DNA of 64,000 nucleotides from assembly GCF_040807025.1 (NCBI RefSeq), contig NC_090956.1, forward strand, positions 3,460,517-3,524,516. The letters run 5' to 3'. The notes under the pieces were generated by a model that saw only the letters and a program-made list of their open reading frames with translations, did no database searches and was not told the origin of the DNA. Shown here piece after piece: positions 1 to 11,749 of this stretch. The position numbers and the translations under genes are program-made. This stretch comes from Struthio camelus. Lineage: Eukaryota > Chordata > Aves > Struthioniformes > Struthionidae. Position 1 is the first letter of the stretch, and every line of letters begins with the position of its first letter.

Positions 1-1523
1 AACACTGAGGAACAAACAGAAGCGTTCTCAGCCTAGCTCAGTGAGTGTTCTTGCAGTATTATTTAGTCTACGTTAAAAATAATAGTATTTCAAGGCATTT
101 CCTATATTAAGCTTTTGCTATAGCAGACAAGAGAATGGTGGAAAACAGACCTCAAAAGAAAAACACACTATTATAGTGATAACAGTACAGGTGTACTTTA
201 AAAATTCAGACTGAATCCATACTCCAGGATCGTTATTACAGAACTACTGGAGGGTCTGTTATTCCATTGGTAGATAAGGGACAGAATAAAAATTCTCGTA
301 TCTGGAAACATTCGTGCACTTTTTTTGCTCCTTTTGGGGGAGCGGGAACCTTGTATCCTAAAAATATTTCCTTTTGGAAAAACAGTTACTTTTTCCTGCT
401 TTTCTCTGTAGTTTTAGTGGGACGGAGATATTCTTCATCCTAGCTTTCTTTGTGCTGCCAGCTTGCTATTGACTTCCACACAACAGGTTGATACAGGACA
501 GGGGGGCTGACACCACCCACGTGTGTATAATTTGAGATGTGCTTTGAGATACAGGGCATGACAAACGTAAGATTCTTAAAACTGATGCTCAATCAATTCA
601 CCACACTGGCTCCATTACAATTCTCCACAAACTATAAGCATTCATTTTAAGAAAAGATTTTCCTTCAGAATTAGACCACAATCACTGGCAGTTCAGCCAA
701 AGCAGCTTTCATCAGATCCTTACTTACATTAAGAAGGATTTAGCGCCAAACCAGGCCTCTTCCTAACATGACAGGGAGTTCCCCCAAGCAGTGATAGAAA
801 GAATGCATTCTTTCCACATCACTGTATTTTTTTTTCTTTCCCTTTTTTTTTAAATGAAATATGGTATTTAATACTGATATTTTCATACCAAGAGCTGATA
901 GCATAAAAGAATCTAATTTAAAACTAAACACTGACATAGTCAAAGTGTTACTAGTTTAAGAACTGCTAAGCAAGCAGTAAAGGAAGTTAAATGTCAATAC
1001 TCTTCCTAAAATAAAACAGCAGCAACATAAAGAAAGTATCTAGAAAAAATGATCAAGGCAATACTCTGACTTAACTTCTTCTGAAATTATACATTAGGAA
1101 AACAAATTAAAAATTGAACAAACAACATTTTCTTAACACTCCTTTTAAAATTAGAAACAAAAGAAATAAATCAATTAACAATCTCCCCACTGAAGACCTA
1201 TCACGTCAGATATTGGAACATATTCACAGACACAACTTGACATTGTTACCTTTTAGAATTAACGGTAAACAGCTGCTTTTTAAACTGATTTACCTCAACA
1301 CATGCATCCTCTTGCAAATGAACATTTAAGTACGGCCATTTGAAAAAGACCTTAGTACTGCAGAGCAGATCTACAAAGATTCAGTCATTGCAAAAAGCCC
1401 CTTGCACTCTGTATGCTAACCTCCCTAGAAGTCACCACTTACTCTCACTTCCAACAGCAAATCAGAATACAAAATCTCTCAAAAGAAGAAAAATTCCATT
1501 TCTACGTGTGCGTTTGTACTTAC
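1..1523 (-). other. EPN2: EPN2 intron downstream of the first coding exon (partial)
   Basis: On the minus strand this is the intron that follows the EPN2 ENTH exon. It opens with the donor GTAAGT at 1523-1518 and runs off the left edge of the window. The sequence is AT-rich with short A and T runs. I found no further EPN2 exon (the family continues with a ubiquitin-interacting-motif exon) and no interspersed repeat I can name. The open frames here are short and without resemblance to known proteins. Confidence 0.8.
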
Positions 1524-2118
1524 AGCCATGATAAGATGCGGGGGAGCCTCCAGACTTTCCATATTCTTGCTCTGAGTAGCTAGTGGATAAGTTTGGCTGG
1601 CTGGAACCTCGGCCAAACGTGATCTGATTGCTACCGACCCCAGTGGCCACCTGAGCCATGCGTTCTTTGGTCTTCAGGGCTTGGGCCCTCTCTGTCTTGA
1701 GTCGCTCATCATCCTTCAAAAGAGACACTAACTGCTTGGATTTCTCCCTTACATTGATGCCCTGGTCTTTACCATCTCGATCAATATACTGAAAATCTTT
1801 CAATGTCTGGATAGCAAAAATATTCTCTTTACACTGCTGTGCCACTCTCTCAGAACCAGTTTTAATCAGGTAATCTAACAGAGTAAGGGCCTTGTATACG
1901 TGTCGCCAGTTTTTGCCATGGTCGTTCAGCCGTTTCCAGATCATGCTCATAATTTCAGAAAAGGCCACAACATTGTAAGTCAGATCTGCTATTTCAGTCA
2001 TTAACGAACTGGAGGGACCCCAGGGGTCATTAGAGGTTGCTTCCCGAACTTTTATTTCGGCTTCTGAATAGTTGTTCACAATGTTCTTCATCTGCCGCCT
2101 AATAGACGAAGTCGTCAT
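1524..2118 (-). CDS. EPN2: EPN2 first coding exon: ENTH domain of epsin-2 (partial gene)
   Basis: Epsin-2 is a clathrin adaptor that binds PtdIns(4,5)P2 at the plasma membrane, helps curve it, and recruits ubiquitinated cargo during endocytosis. This exon gives 198 complete residues from the ATG at 2118-2116, then one base before the donor GTAAGT (phase 1). Residues about 12-144 are the ENTH domain. All phosphoinositide-contacting positions known from epsin-1 are present: R7, R8, K11, R25, N30, R63, K69, H73 and K76. The start MTTSSIRRQMKN and the tail with SNQITFGRGSSQPNLS and GGSPASYHG identify EPN2 rather than EPN1 or EPN3. An open frame continues 16 codons upstream, but the family start and the acceptor inside that extension favour 2118. 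UIM, clathrin/AP-2 and EH-binding exons lie beyond the left edge. Confidence 0.97.
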
Positions 2119-2145
2119 TTTTATTTCCCTTTTTAACAACACAGA
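2119..2145 (-). other. EPN2: EPN2 5' UTR part of the ENTH exon
   Basis: Upstream of the ATG on the minus strand is a pyrimidine-rich tract (mostly T) ending in CTGGAG. AG at 2147-2146 would be the acceptor, leaving 27 bases of 5' UTR in this exon. This means at least one non-coding first exon further upstream, probably in the CpG island near 26.4 kb. The acceptor is predicted from sequence only. Confidence 0.6.
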
Positions 2146-4838
2146 CTCCAGAACACAAACAAACAAAAAAAGGGCTATATTTGCTCTTCTATGAAAGTTT
2201 CTGAACTACGAAGACTCCGTATCAGTGACTGGTCTGTAACAAGTTCCACTACAATCATTTCCTCTCTTCAAAAAAATGATACGAGAAAATGAAAATCATG
2301 ACCTGGAAAGGAAAGAAAACAAAGCATGTTAGTTGAGTCTTTAGTTATTCCTATGTGGAAAGTAATCTGTAAACAGAGAAACTTTGCTGAAGTCAGCCGA
2401 TGACTTTTCTCTCTAAATTTCTCAGGAGATCTGATTTTTGAAAAGAACTTACTCACCTCACCTCAAGAATAATGGATAGACCAGGTACTGAAAATTCACA
2501 TTATTTAAACAGGTAATATTAAAGTCCAATGTTAAAAACATCAGAACTGCTAAATGGGATAAACAAAAGAAAATATCCATGCTGATGTAGATGCAAAAAT
2601 TGAAAAGCAAAATAACAAACAGAAACTAAGTCTAAGAAACGAGCTACAGATTTAGCTTCCAAAAAGGTAAAAACAATCTTAGAAACTTTAATACAGAAAT
2701 TATCTGTTGTGTTGACAGCTGGCAGAGCTTAGATTAAACCACACGAGAAATTCCATGTTTAGCAGTCATTAGGTTCTCTCTAATGGTTAACGATTTCACT
2801 GTATTAGTCTAATACAGCTGCTGTACGAATCTGTGTACTAAGTGGATAAGAGAATTTCCTAAAAAAATTAAACCAGGCTACTTCTGAGATATCTCAACAA
2901 ACTTGAGGAGCATGCAGTTTCGGGCACAGATCTTGAACTGTGCTCTGTATTCAGCTAAGGCCTAGGGAAGAGAAGTGAACACCAGAATGATGCATTCCAA
3001 TTCAAGGTGACCTTTAACGCTAAGCAGATTAGAGGGATTTTTTTTTTCCAAATGCATTTACTTTGTGCATTTGACGGCACTCATCAGATTCATAGTTTCT
3101 GCTTTGTGCATCTTTCACATAGCACAAAGGAATTTTTAACTATATGAAAATGATATTGTACAACTAAAATGACTGGCAAGAAAACTCAAGGACACGCTTT
3201 GGAGCTGGGAAGCCCGTTCAGTTATTTATTTAAGATCACTGTGTTTCAAGTCAACAGAGGCCTATTAAGCTTTAGAATACATTACTTGAGTAAACAGACA
3301 GATTTTGATACTGCATTAACACAGTTAGAATAGTCTTTGATAGCTGTCAGTTGTTCAAACACTAAGCGCTGATTGCATAAAGAAATCTGTCACATGGCAC
3401 ATTTAAGATGCCCTCTAATAACATCTATCCAAACACTTACAAGAAGCAACAGGACCATTTACAAAAGACATGGGAAAGTGAAGTCTAACTTTGTCATCAT
3501 TCTTCAAATTACTATCATGCGATTTAAAATGAAAGTGGAATTAATAGTTAACTTAAGACAATATGTAAATCTAATATTACTTCTTCAATACAAAGGCATA
3601 TACCCTTTCTAGGAAACAATTCTGAGCAAGTTAAATTACTCCAAGACAAGTCTGATGTCTTAAAGTATTTTATTCTGTTCCACAGAAGTTAATCTTCAGC
3701 AGAATAAAGATAAAAATTATGCTATCATAGAAAATTAGCTTAGCCATGAAATTAACATTAAACTTCAGGTAAACTACGTCATCCTAGTGTTTTCCTCAAC
3801 ATTTAAACCCAACTCTAAGAGAAGAATGTTGATCTGTTGTCAGATGGCTAGCAGCAATAGAAAGATAGAGTCATCTCCTCCAGAGGCTTTCGTAGCCCCA
3901 GTGGGGCTATATATTTTATAAACTCAGAATTTGAAAAAGATGATCCTACATAAACATTTCAGTGCCACTCCTATCAATATTTAAAGAGGTAAAGATTATA
4001 GGGCAAGAATCGCTTCAAGACATAAGTGAGGTCAAGAGTTCAACAGGATTCAGAAAAAACAGGTAGTTCCCTGTTAGACAAGAACTCTCAAGAGCTCTAT
4101 TAGCAGTCAAGAAAAATGACTGTGACTTTTGACAGAATCCATCTTCAGGGTAAAAGCAATTCTTTCTTTAGGGTAAAAGCAGCTTCACCTCATTTGGGCA
4201 AGAAAGGCAGTTCCCTAGTGGGCAGATTACTCCAAGATTATCTTCTGCAGGGCTTCTCACCCTTTCACAGGAACAGCTGAAAAGAGACCAACCTCAGGTC
4301 TAACACATGGTGGCAGATTGTATGGTTCATTTGTCTCACCCCTGCCCAGGGGTGAGGGAAGTACTCATGTGCTGTACTGATTCTAAACATTGCCAGTAAA
4401 TATTCACATGATAAAAATCTAGCACCAGTCTTCACTGCCACATTGGCTTTTCTTTCAGTAGAATATCCACACCAAGAAAGATGTGCTGTTCACAAACATG
4501 GACTTGAACCGGTGTCAAGGTACTGCCACATGTAGCTTCAGTACTAACTTGTTTTCCATTCCTGTAGTAGGGTAACTGCAGCCAAGTAATACAATAACTA
4601 CACTAATACCTTGACTGTCACGAGCATCACAGAAAGAACTACTGATCTAACCAAATCCAGTAAACTACAAAACAAGTAGCCAGCACCATGAGTGAAAAAT
4701 AGTTCTAGGTTACATCTGAACCATAAGCAACCCTACGCATATACTGTCACTTAACCACAGCAGCTAACATATAGTAGTCTAAATGGTATTTTTCTGTTAG
4801 CTAGATGATATGTTCACCAACAGTCCTATAAAAGAAAA

Positions 4839-4860
4839 ACACACACACACACACACACAC
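4839..4860. repeat. (AC)11 microsatellite
   Basis: Eleven uninterrupted AC dinucleotides in the EPN2 first intron, preceded by an A-rich stretch. It is an ordinary microsatellite and likely polymorphic in length. Confidence 0.97.
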
Positions 4861-4989
4861 CCCAATATACTTGTTATTAACCTTGAATTATTGTTAGGAG
4901 GACTCCTAAGTGTCCAGCGCGGCTACTTTTTTTTTCCACAATCACAACTAAACATCAACACAAAGCAAAATACAAAACCAAACTGAAGA

Positions 4990-5130
4990 AAAGTAGACAC
5001 TGCAAGGTGACTAGAGGTAAATCACACAACAAGAATGAAATAGGTCCACAACGTGGAAGCTAGAATTGAACCAGGCAGTCTGCCATGACACACAGAGTCC
5101 AGCTGATAGCCCCTTTCCCAACAGCTCATC
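4990..5130 (+). repeat. Degraded MIR/CORE-SINE-like fragment
   Basis: The segment resembles the 3' half of MIR-type SINEs in order and spacing. It has an AAGGTGAC-like start, then TCACACAACAAG, a GTGGAAGCTAGAATTGAACC block matching the MIR segment around GGGATTCGAACC, then CAGGCAGTCTG and ACAGAGTCCAGC. The match is imperfect and judged from memory of the consensus. On the minus strand part of it resembles a tRNA B-box but does not fold as a tRNA. Confidence 0.5.
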
Positions 5131-5589
5131 ACTGCTGCTTCACACCAAAAGTTACCATTGTTCAAACCTGCTGGCTCACCTGCTCTTGTGATCGCTCCCT
5201 AATCCACTACCCTTGAAAAGGAGCTGCATTAATAAAGACCTGTTATTTAACCTAAACCATCTCCTTTTGTCAGTAATAGATTAAGGCAAGTTCACACAGA
5301 AAGCTGAAACAAGATATCCGAGGAGGTGGCAACATCTGATAGAAAGGTTGTTACAAAGAACTAAGAACAGGTTGCAAGCAACCTCTTCACTTGGCAGAGC
5401 TAGAGCCAGCAGAGGACACAAATGCTTCTATCCTAACCATGAGGACAGATATACTGAAGATATGGACCCCAGACTAGAAGAATACAAGCGCCCCATAAGG
5501 ACTGAGCTTATCATCCAACCAGAAAAGCAGATGGGTAAACACCATGAAGCATCAAAAACATAAAATCAACAAAACATCCCAAACCAATT

Positions 5590-5640
5590 AGATAAAAAGT
5601 CCACCAAGTCCAGCATCCTGTGTTAGACATTAATCCTCAT
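5590..5640. repeat. Possible ancient CR1 remnant
   Basis: The stretch GTCCACCAAGTCCAGCATCC followed by TGTGTTAGACA resembles a common sauropsid CR1 segment of the form 'TCTAGTCCAGTATCCTGTCT..GACA'. It is short and diverged, so chance similarity is possible. Confidence 0.3.
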
Positions 5641-8600
5641 GGAAAGAGCATGGAGAAAGAACATATATACTCCCTTGTTTACATTATCAGCAGGTAAGCA
5701 GCTTAGACAGTGGATACAACCTCTGGTGCAGGGTATAACCATCACTAATGGAAACACTCCGTCTCTCCTAATACCTTCTCCAAGCCACTAGCATTCCCTC
5801 TCTCAGCAACCTAGGCAACAGCGTATACAGTAACTGAACTATGCGAACAAGAACTTCCTTTAGTTTGTCTTAAAACTTGGACATTTATTCTTCAAGGTGT
5901 AGACAGAGGGCTCACATTTTAAGCAATAACAAATCACCTTTAGCTCCTTTCTGTCACTCATGATTCACAGAAGGTGGCCATCTCCTTCCAAACTGTAAGG
6001 CTTAACCCCTCTATTTGGGAGCTGTTCCATGACATACTTATTTCTTGGGATATACGCAATTCCGAGCATCTAAGATAAGGCAGTAACACGGGTTTAATAA
6101 TAATTTACTGCTTACGATTTATATTCTTTATCAAATAATTTCTAACATACCATTTGCCATTTGGTAGCTTTGCCTCCAATTTGTGCATGAGGACCTGGAA
6201 ACGTTTCTTTTTCGCATGCAAATACATTGAGACAATTTCATTTGCCTTTTTATCACTCATCAGATCTCAATCTTTCTCCATTCCTTCCAAATATTCAAGA
6301 TTAATTTCAGATTTGACTACTTTGGTTCAATTTGGTCACCTCAATATTCAGAAATGACCTGGTAAAGGAAGTGAGTATTTGCAAAAGCACAGATCTTTGG
6401 CATGATGCTTCACTGGAAATAACCCTTCACTGTGAGAACTGACCACTTATTACTAACCCAGTTTCCTATCTTTTTTAACCAGTCGTAAATCTGCGAAAAA
6501 CATTCCTGTCTTATGAAAGTTTCTTTTTTCTTTAGGGGCCAGGGACAAGAGGCCTTATCAGCATTTTTTTTTTTTTTTAAATAAACTACACTATACAACC
6601 AAATGGCAACACCAGCTTTTGGCTCATGAAATAAATACAACTGAAGAATTAATAATAATCCTAACATAAGCAGTCCCACAGGCAGCCAGGGTGCAATTTT
6701 GCACGTTATGCCTATCTAACTGCAAGCTGGCACCAAAAGCACTGGCCTCCAATCCTTCCAACAGCTTCCCCTTTATGTCTCTTGCATCAAACCTAGGAAT
6801 TATGCAACAGCACAGTAAAGCTAATCAACTTCAGCTCTAACAGAAAATTAGCCTTTTGGCATTGGTTTGTGTTCTGCCAAATCAGTGAGCTGACCAGACT
6901 CGCTGCGCACTGACACAATCCCAAGTCCAGCTGCAAGGCAGACAGTATGAAAAGAGTGAAAAAATAATCTAACTCTAGCCTGCCTTTGAAAGGGGCAAAT
7001 TAAAAAAAGTTATCAAGCTCCAGAAAACAGTATCAGAAAGTGAAGAACATTCATTACTGCCCAACCTAACCACATGCACTATTAACTTGTAAACCTAGTT
7101 TCAGAGAAGAAGCCAAAGGAATAAAGGTGTGATCCAAGGCCCAGCTGCGTTCTCCACATAGGAGAGAGGTTCTCCACCTAAACTAAGGAACCCTACTTGT
7201 GGTTTTGCTGTAAAGCACAGGCAAGAATCAGAACACGAATTATATAGCCTCACTGAGTACAAAAACTGTAGTCTACTGAAAACCTCATATTCGGGAAAAA
7301 GTTTTTGTTTAGGATTTATTTAAATTACCAACAAAACTGTGCCCCAAAAGCAATCGAGCAAATGAGTTCATACATGTACAGCAGGCCCAATTTATGCCAA
7401 CAGCTTCTGCATACCGGAATCTTCTAAAAGCTACTAAAACAGAGTAAATCTAAAGAGTAATGCTTTGCAAAAACAAGAAGAGAGCAAACATTTCAAGAAA
7501 ACACTGGATTAAGTGAAATAAGCATTTTTCATTCTGCCAGAAAATTAAAAAATCTCATTTGTTATTCTATAATAGACTCAAAAATCATCAGTCCAAAGGT
7601 TTACTTATTAATAAGCTGACATGATTCATTACCTTATCTTTGATTCATGAAAACAAAGACATTTAATAAGAACCAGATTGATGTCTATATTTTTTATTTT
7701 TCCTCAAGGAAAGAGATGTTTTCTAATACTATTCCACTTTTATCCCAGTAAAGACAATTTATTCTGAATTTTATTTTATCGTATTACAAATGCAAATGAT
7801 TACTGGGGCGGAAAGATGACAAGGTTTTTTTTCCCACATTCTAGTTATCTCACATGTTGTTACAACTATTTCAGCAGTAACCATAACACTCACTCTGAGA
7901 ACTCTGCATGCCTTTTGGTATCTGCTTTACAAACTGTCAGCTTCCACAACAAACAAAACAAACATTTTACTTGATTATTATAGGTCACAGAATATCATAA
8001 CAGCCTATGCTATGGTAAAGAGATCAAAAAGCCGAATTTCCCTATGGCATAAAAGTGAGAAAACATTTTTAATGCATGATCAGATATTTATATAGAAGTT
8101 CGTATTTTTTCAGAGACCTCAGTGAACATCTCACCAGCAAACCACAAGGAAGCAGAATACACTTGCAACTTCTGCAAAAAATCAGAGTCTGCCTTTTGAA
8201 CAACACAGTTGCAACTATAGCGCATGTTAAACCAGCTGATTAAAGCTACCATTCCTTGCTAACAACAGGAAAGGCATGATCAGCTTGGACAGACTTTCTT
8301 TAAAAGGTTAAGCAGAGACGGGAAGAGAGAGTTGTTCTGTCTTGCTCAGTGCAGGTGAGCCTTCCAGATCGTCTTTCCCCTGGTCCCCAGGGGGCATTTT
8401 CTCTGGTTTAGAGGTAGCTTGTCATCTTTTGATAGATGGAAAAAGGAACACACAATTCTGTGGACAACAAAGTGCAGTTTACCTGTGCTGTCAAGAGTAA
8501 CCTGGAGGGGAGTACCTAATTTCCTCTTCCTATTTCAATAGTTTCACTACACAAATAATCCTGAATCCTCGTGGTGCTTTTTTAGATTCAAAGGGCAAAC

Positions 8601-9412
8601 AGAAGGGATTCTTGACTACACTTCTCAGCAGATCTCTCAGAAGAGATTACGTTCAATAAATGAAATCTACATGAGGAAACCATCTTTAATTCACTAAGAC
8701 TAACACAGAAACGAGGCCAAGCCACAAAGTCCTTAATACATTTAGTTCAAAGAAACAGCCATACAGATCCACCTATATACAGACTTTCAACAGAACCCAT
8801 TCAGATCTCTGGAATGTAAAACGCAAACTAGGGTTTGTCTGTTCTGATAAAACGCCCTTCACTTCAAGCCTGAAAGTAAATATATTACATAGTCCAGCTA
8901 AGTATGGACTAAAAATATATACACGTATAGACAGGTCTGAAAAGCCTTTCACATCCAATGGGCATTAAAAAGAAACCAACATTAAGCAAAAACAAGGTTA
9001 GCCAGAACATTTGCATAGAATTTTAATTCTGAATTGGACAATATATTAGACAACACACAAACTAGATTATATACATGTTACTGACAGTAAATGTCTAAAG
9101 TGACATTTTGAAAACCTTTATTTGGTCATTATTTTGTGATATCAAGCCAGTCTGCTCAGATATAAGATATCTTAATCTACATAAAAATCATCCCCTCCCC
9201 CTTTCCCAAAGTATATGGAAAGAGAACTACAAGTTTCCACCCAAAGATTCATAGTGCAATAATAAAGAGATTTTGCTGGTTATCACTAGCAAACGCACTC
9301 AAATAGCTCAAACAGGTTACCTTATTCAGTTCACAGGACAGTCCACAACAGCTATGCTGACAACTCAGAGAGCAAGACTCCATAATACTGGGGAGCACGG
9401 GGAGGGGAGAGG

Positions 9413-9454
9413 GCTATCTCAAGCCAGCTGGTCCTATGCTATCTCAAGCCAGCT
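9413..9454. repeat. Short tandem duplication
   Basis: The 17-mer GCTATCTCAAGCCAGCT occurs at 9413-9429 and again at 9438-9454, a 25-bp spacing. It is a local duplication in the EPN2 first intron with no evident function. Confidence 0.85.
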
Positions 9455-10141
9455 CAGTTCTATGAAAGCCTATCTTCAGTATCAAATGACCCAAACAGTA
9501 CCATCCTGGATATTTGCATTCAAATATAATTTCAAAGGAATGCAAGTGAAATATAAAGCCTCAAAGAGCCACAAGAGCTCCTCCTACCCAAGATGTGCTG
9601 AAGCAGCTATGGGGAGTTCCAGTGTATTACAAAGCAGAAGCGTGTGCTTTACCTGTACAAATAGCTAGAAGGCTGATCTTGGGTCTTGCTCTCCTTGTCA
9701 TCAGAATAACATGACAGAGGCAGTAAATCCTAGGGAACTTGTTCTCCAGTTAAAAGTTAGAAGGCCTGGAGAGCACTTCTTACCAGTCTGCAAAGAACTA
9801 GACTAAAAAGGAAGTTTTGCCAGATGCTGACCAAGGAAAAACTTCCCCCGGACAGACAAGAACTGACACCACTGAGCAAAAAGCACCCACAGACAAACAC
9901 GTCCCAAACTGTAACAAGAGTCACCTTTTCTTTATGGCAAAGTAAAAGAATTCACGTTGCCTGACGCTGTAATTCATATCCTAGTTTTCCTGTGATAACT
10001 TATGTGTAAAAATCCAAAACTGCTGTGCTTTCAGAAGTCCTCATTTCCTACAAAGAGGAACCAGAAATCATTGATCAATAAATGGAACACATGCCTTTAT
10101 TTAAAATTCAGGCATAGAGTAACACAGAAAAAGTGACAGCA

Positions 10142-10168
10142 AATATATATATTTTTTAATATATATTA
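10142..10168. repeat. AT-rich low-complexity tract
   Basis: Alternating AT with a T run (ATATATATATTTTTTAATAT and continuing). It is simple sequence in the EPN2 first intron. Confidence 0.85.
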
Positions 10169-11736
10169 GATATACCAGAAAGTCTTCAACTGCGTCAAAA
10201 ACTTCATTCTATTCCCACACTGCTAAAGAAATTCTCAAGCTTAATTAATTCTCTTTCATATTTTTTCCCTATTCATAAATAATTCAAACAGAACAACTGG
10301 ATGACCAAGAGGTTATCGTTATACTGCCTACTGTATAATATGCCACTGTAATACAAACATTGTTTCCGAAAGCAAACAGGATGAGGGGCAACTGTACATT
10401 GTGATGCCTTGGAGAAGAGTACTGAGAAAAGCTAAGCAGCTTGGCACAATACATAAAAGCCAACAACCAGCACACTTAGGAGCTCTCTTGTACTATTGTA
10501 CTGCAGAGAAAACAGCAACTCATGTGAATAAAACAGTAAAATGAAGACAATGAAATCACCATCAACGCCCTCCCTTAACCTTCAAAATTATTTAGGAAAT
10601 TAGCTAGGAATCAGATTGACAAGTGGTTTGAAGAACAGAAGAAACTAACTTCAGAAGAAAGGTTTAATTTACATTTTACAAAGTCTGAATGCTTGTTCTC
10701 TTCCTTAGCGTAACTTCTGAAAAGACGACATTGTTAAAAGTTAAAAATTTTGGAAACTTTCCACTCCCTTTTACAAATGAGAGAACAAGGTCAGCTTTCA
10801 CAGACAGCAGGTGGTCAAATGATTTCTTTATTTAAAGAGTTAACGCTGAAAGAAATTCTCCTTCAAATTTATGCATATTCATGAATTTCAAGGTTAGATT
10901 CCACACTGTTTTTACAGTCACACCTCAGAGTCACAGAGATAAATTAAGTCCAACTCGTACAGCAGTTTAGCTGTAAAACAGATTTACATACACAAATTTG
11001 CCCATGTGTTATCCATAACACCTTTTCCTATTACACGTCTACTTAAATTACAAGGGCAGCATTTGAGCTCAATGGAGAGCTTAAACTCATTACTCACACA
11101 GTCTACAGAAGAGAAGAGGGGGGAGACGGAAATCTAACAACTTTCATTTTATAGCTGAGAACAAGGCAGCCTTACCTGACCACTTTACTTCAGGACCTGC
11201 AAAGCCAAAGACGCCAGTGATTTGACATTTGCAGTTACATTTGACTTTGCAGCCAGTAACACAGCTGGAATTATTGACAGTGTGGGAAGTAGCAGCAAAC
11301 ATACTCCGAAGTGCTGCGAAAGCAGACAGCCTCTGTAAGAGTCATGCAGATCACCGCAAATGATCCAAATCCGACCTACACTGAGGTCTAATTTTAGGAT
11401 TAGAAGCTTTGACAACATCTCTTTAAAAATAACACATTCCTTCGCCTATGGCTAGGTCAAGTGTCATCAACAGTACTAGCTTCATTGCATGCAGCAGATC
11501 TCAGTTTATTTTTCACTTGTAATACAGCAAGTACTGGATGTGTAATGAATAACAGAATATTGCAGAATTACAAAACAGCATAAGGTCAAGCGATTACACG
11601 CTGAACCAGAAATTCTAAATGCAAATTAATCCTGCACTGCAGTGAAAATACCTTTTGAGAGTTTCTGTTGATATTTGTTCTCCAGGATTACCTACTCGAA
11701 TGAAAGCACTTCATCTTTTATTCCACAAATAGAGAA

Positions 11737-11749
11737 GGGGGGGGGGGGG
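11737..11749. repeat. Poly(G) tract, 13 bases
   Basis: Uninterrupted run of 13 G on the plus strand within otherwise AT-rich intron sequence. Length may be affected by sequencing or assembly error, as is usual for G homopolymers. Confidence 0.9.

Noticed and set aside
3892-3908. Perfect short inverted repeat TAGCCCC-AGT-GGGGCTA
   Set aside because: A 7-bp stem is expected by chance many times in 64 kb, and nothing around it suggests a function.
4495-4520. tRNA B-box-like GGTTCAAGTCC on the minus strand
   Set aside because: Flanking bases do not form a T-stem (only two of five pairs) and no acceptor stem or A-box is in place.
5055-5085. tRNA-like GGTTCAATTC on the minus strand
   Set aside because: A partial T-stem forms, but there is no cloverleaf; better explained as the tRNA-derived part of an old SINE.
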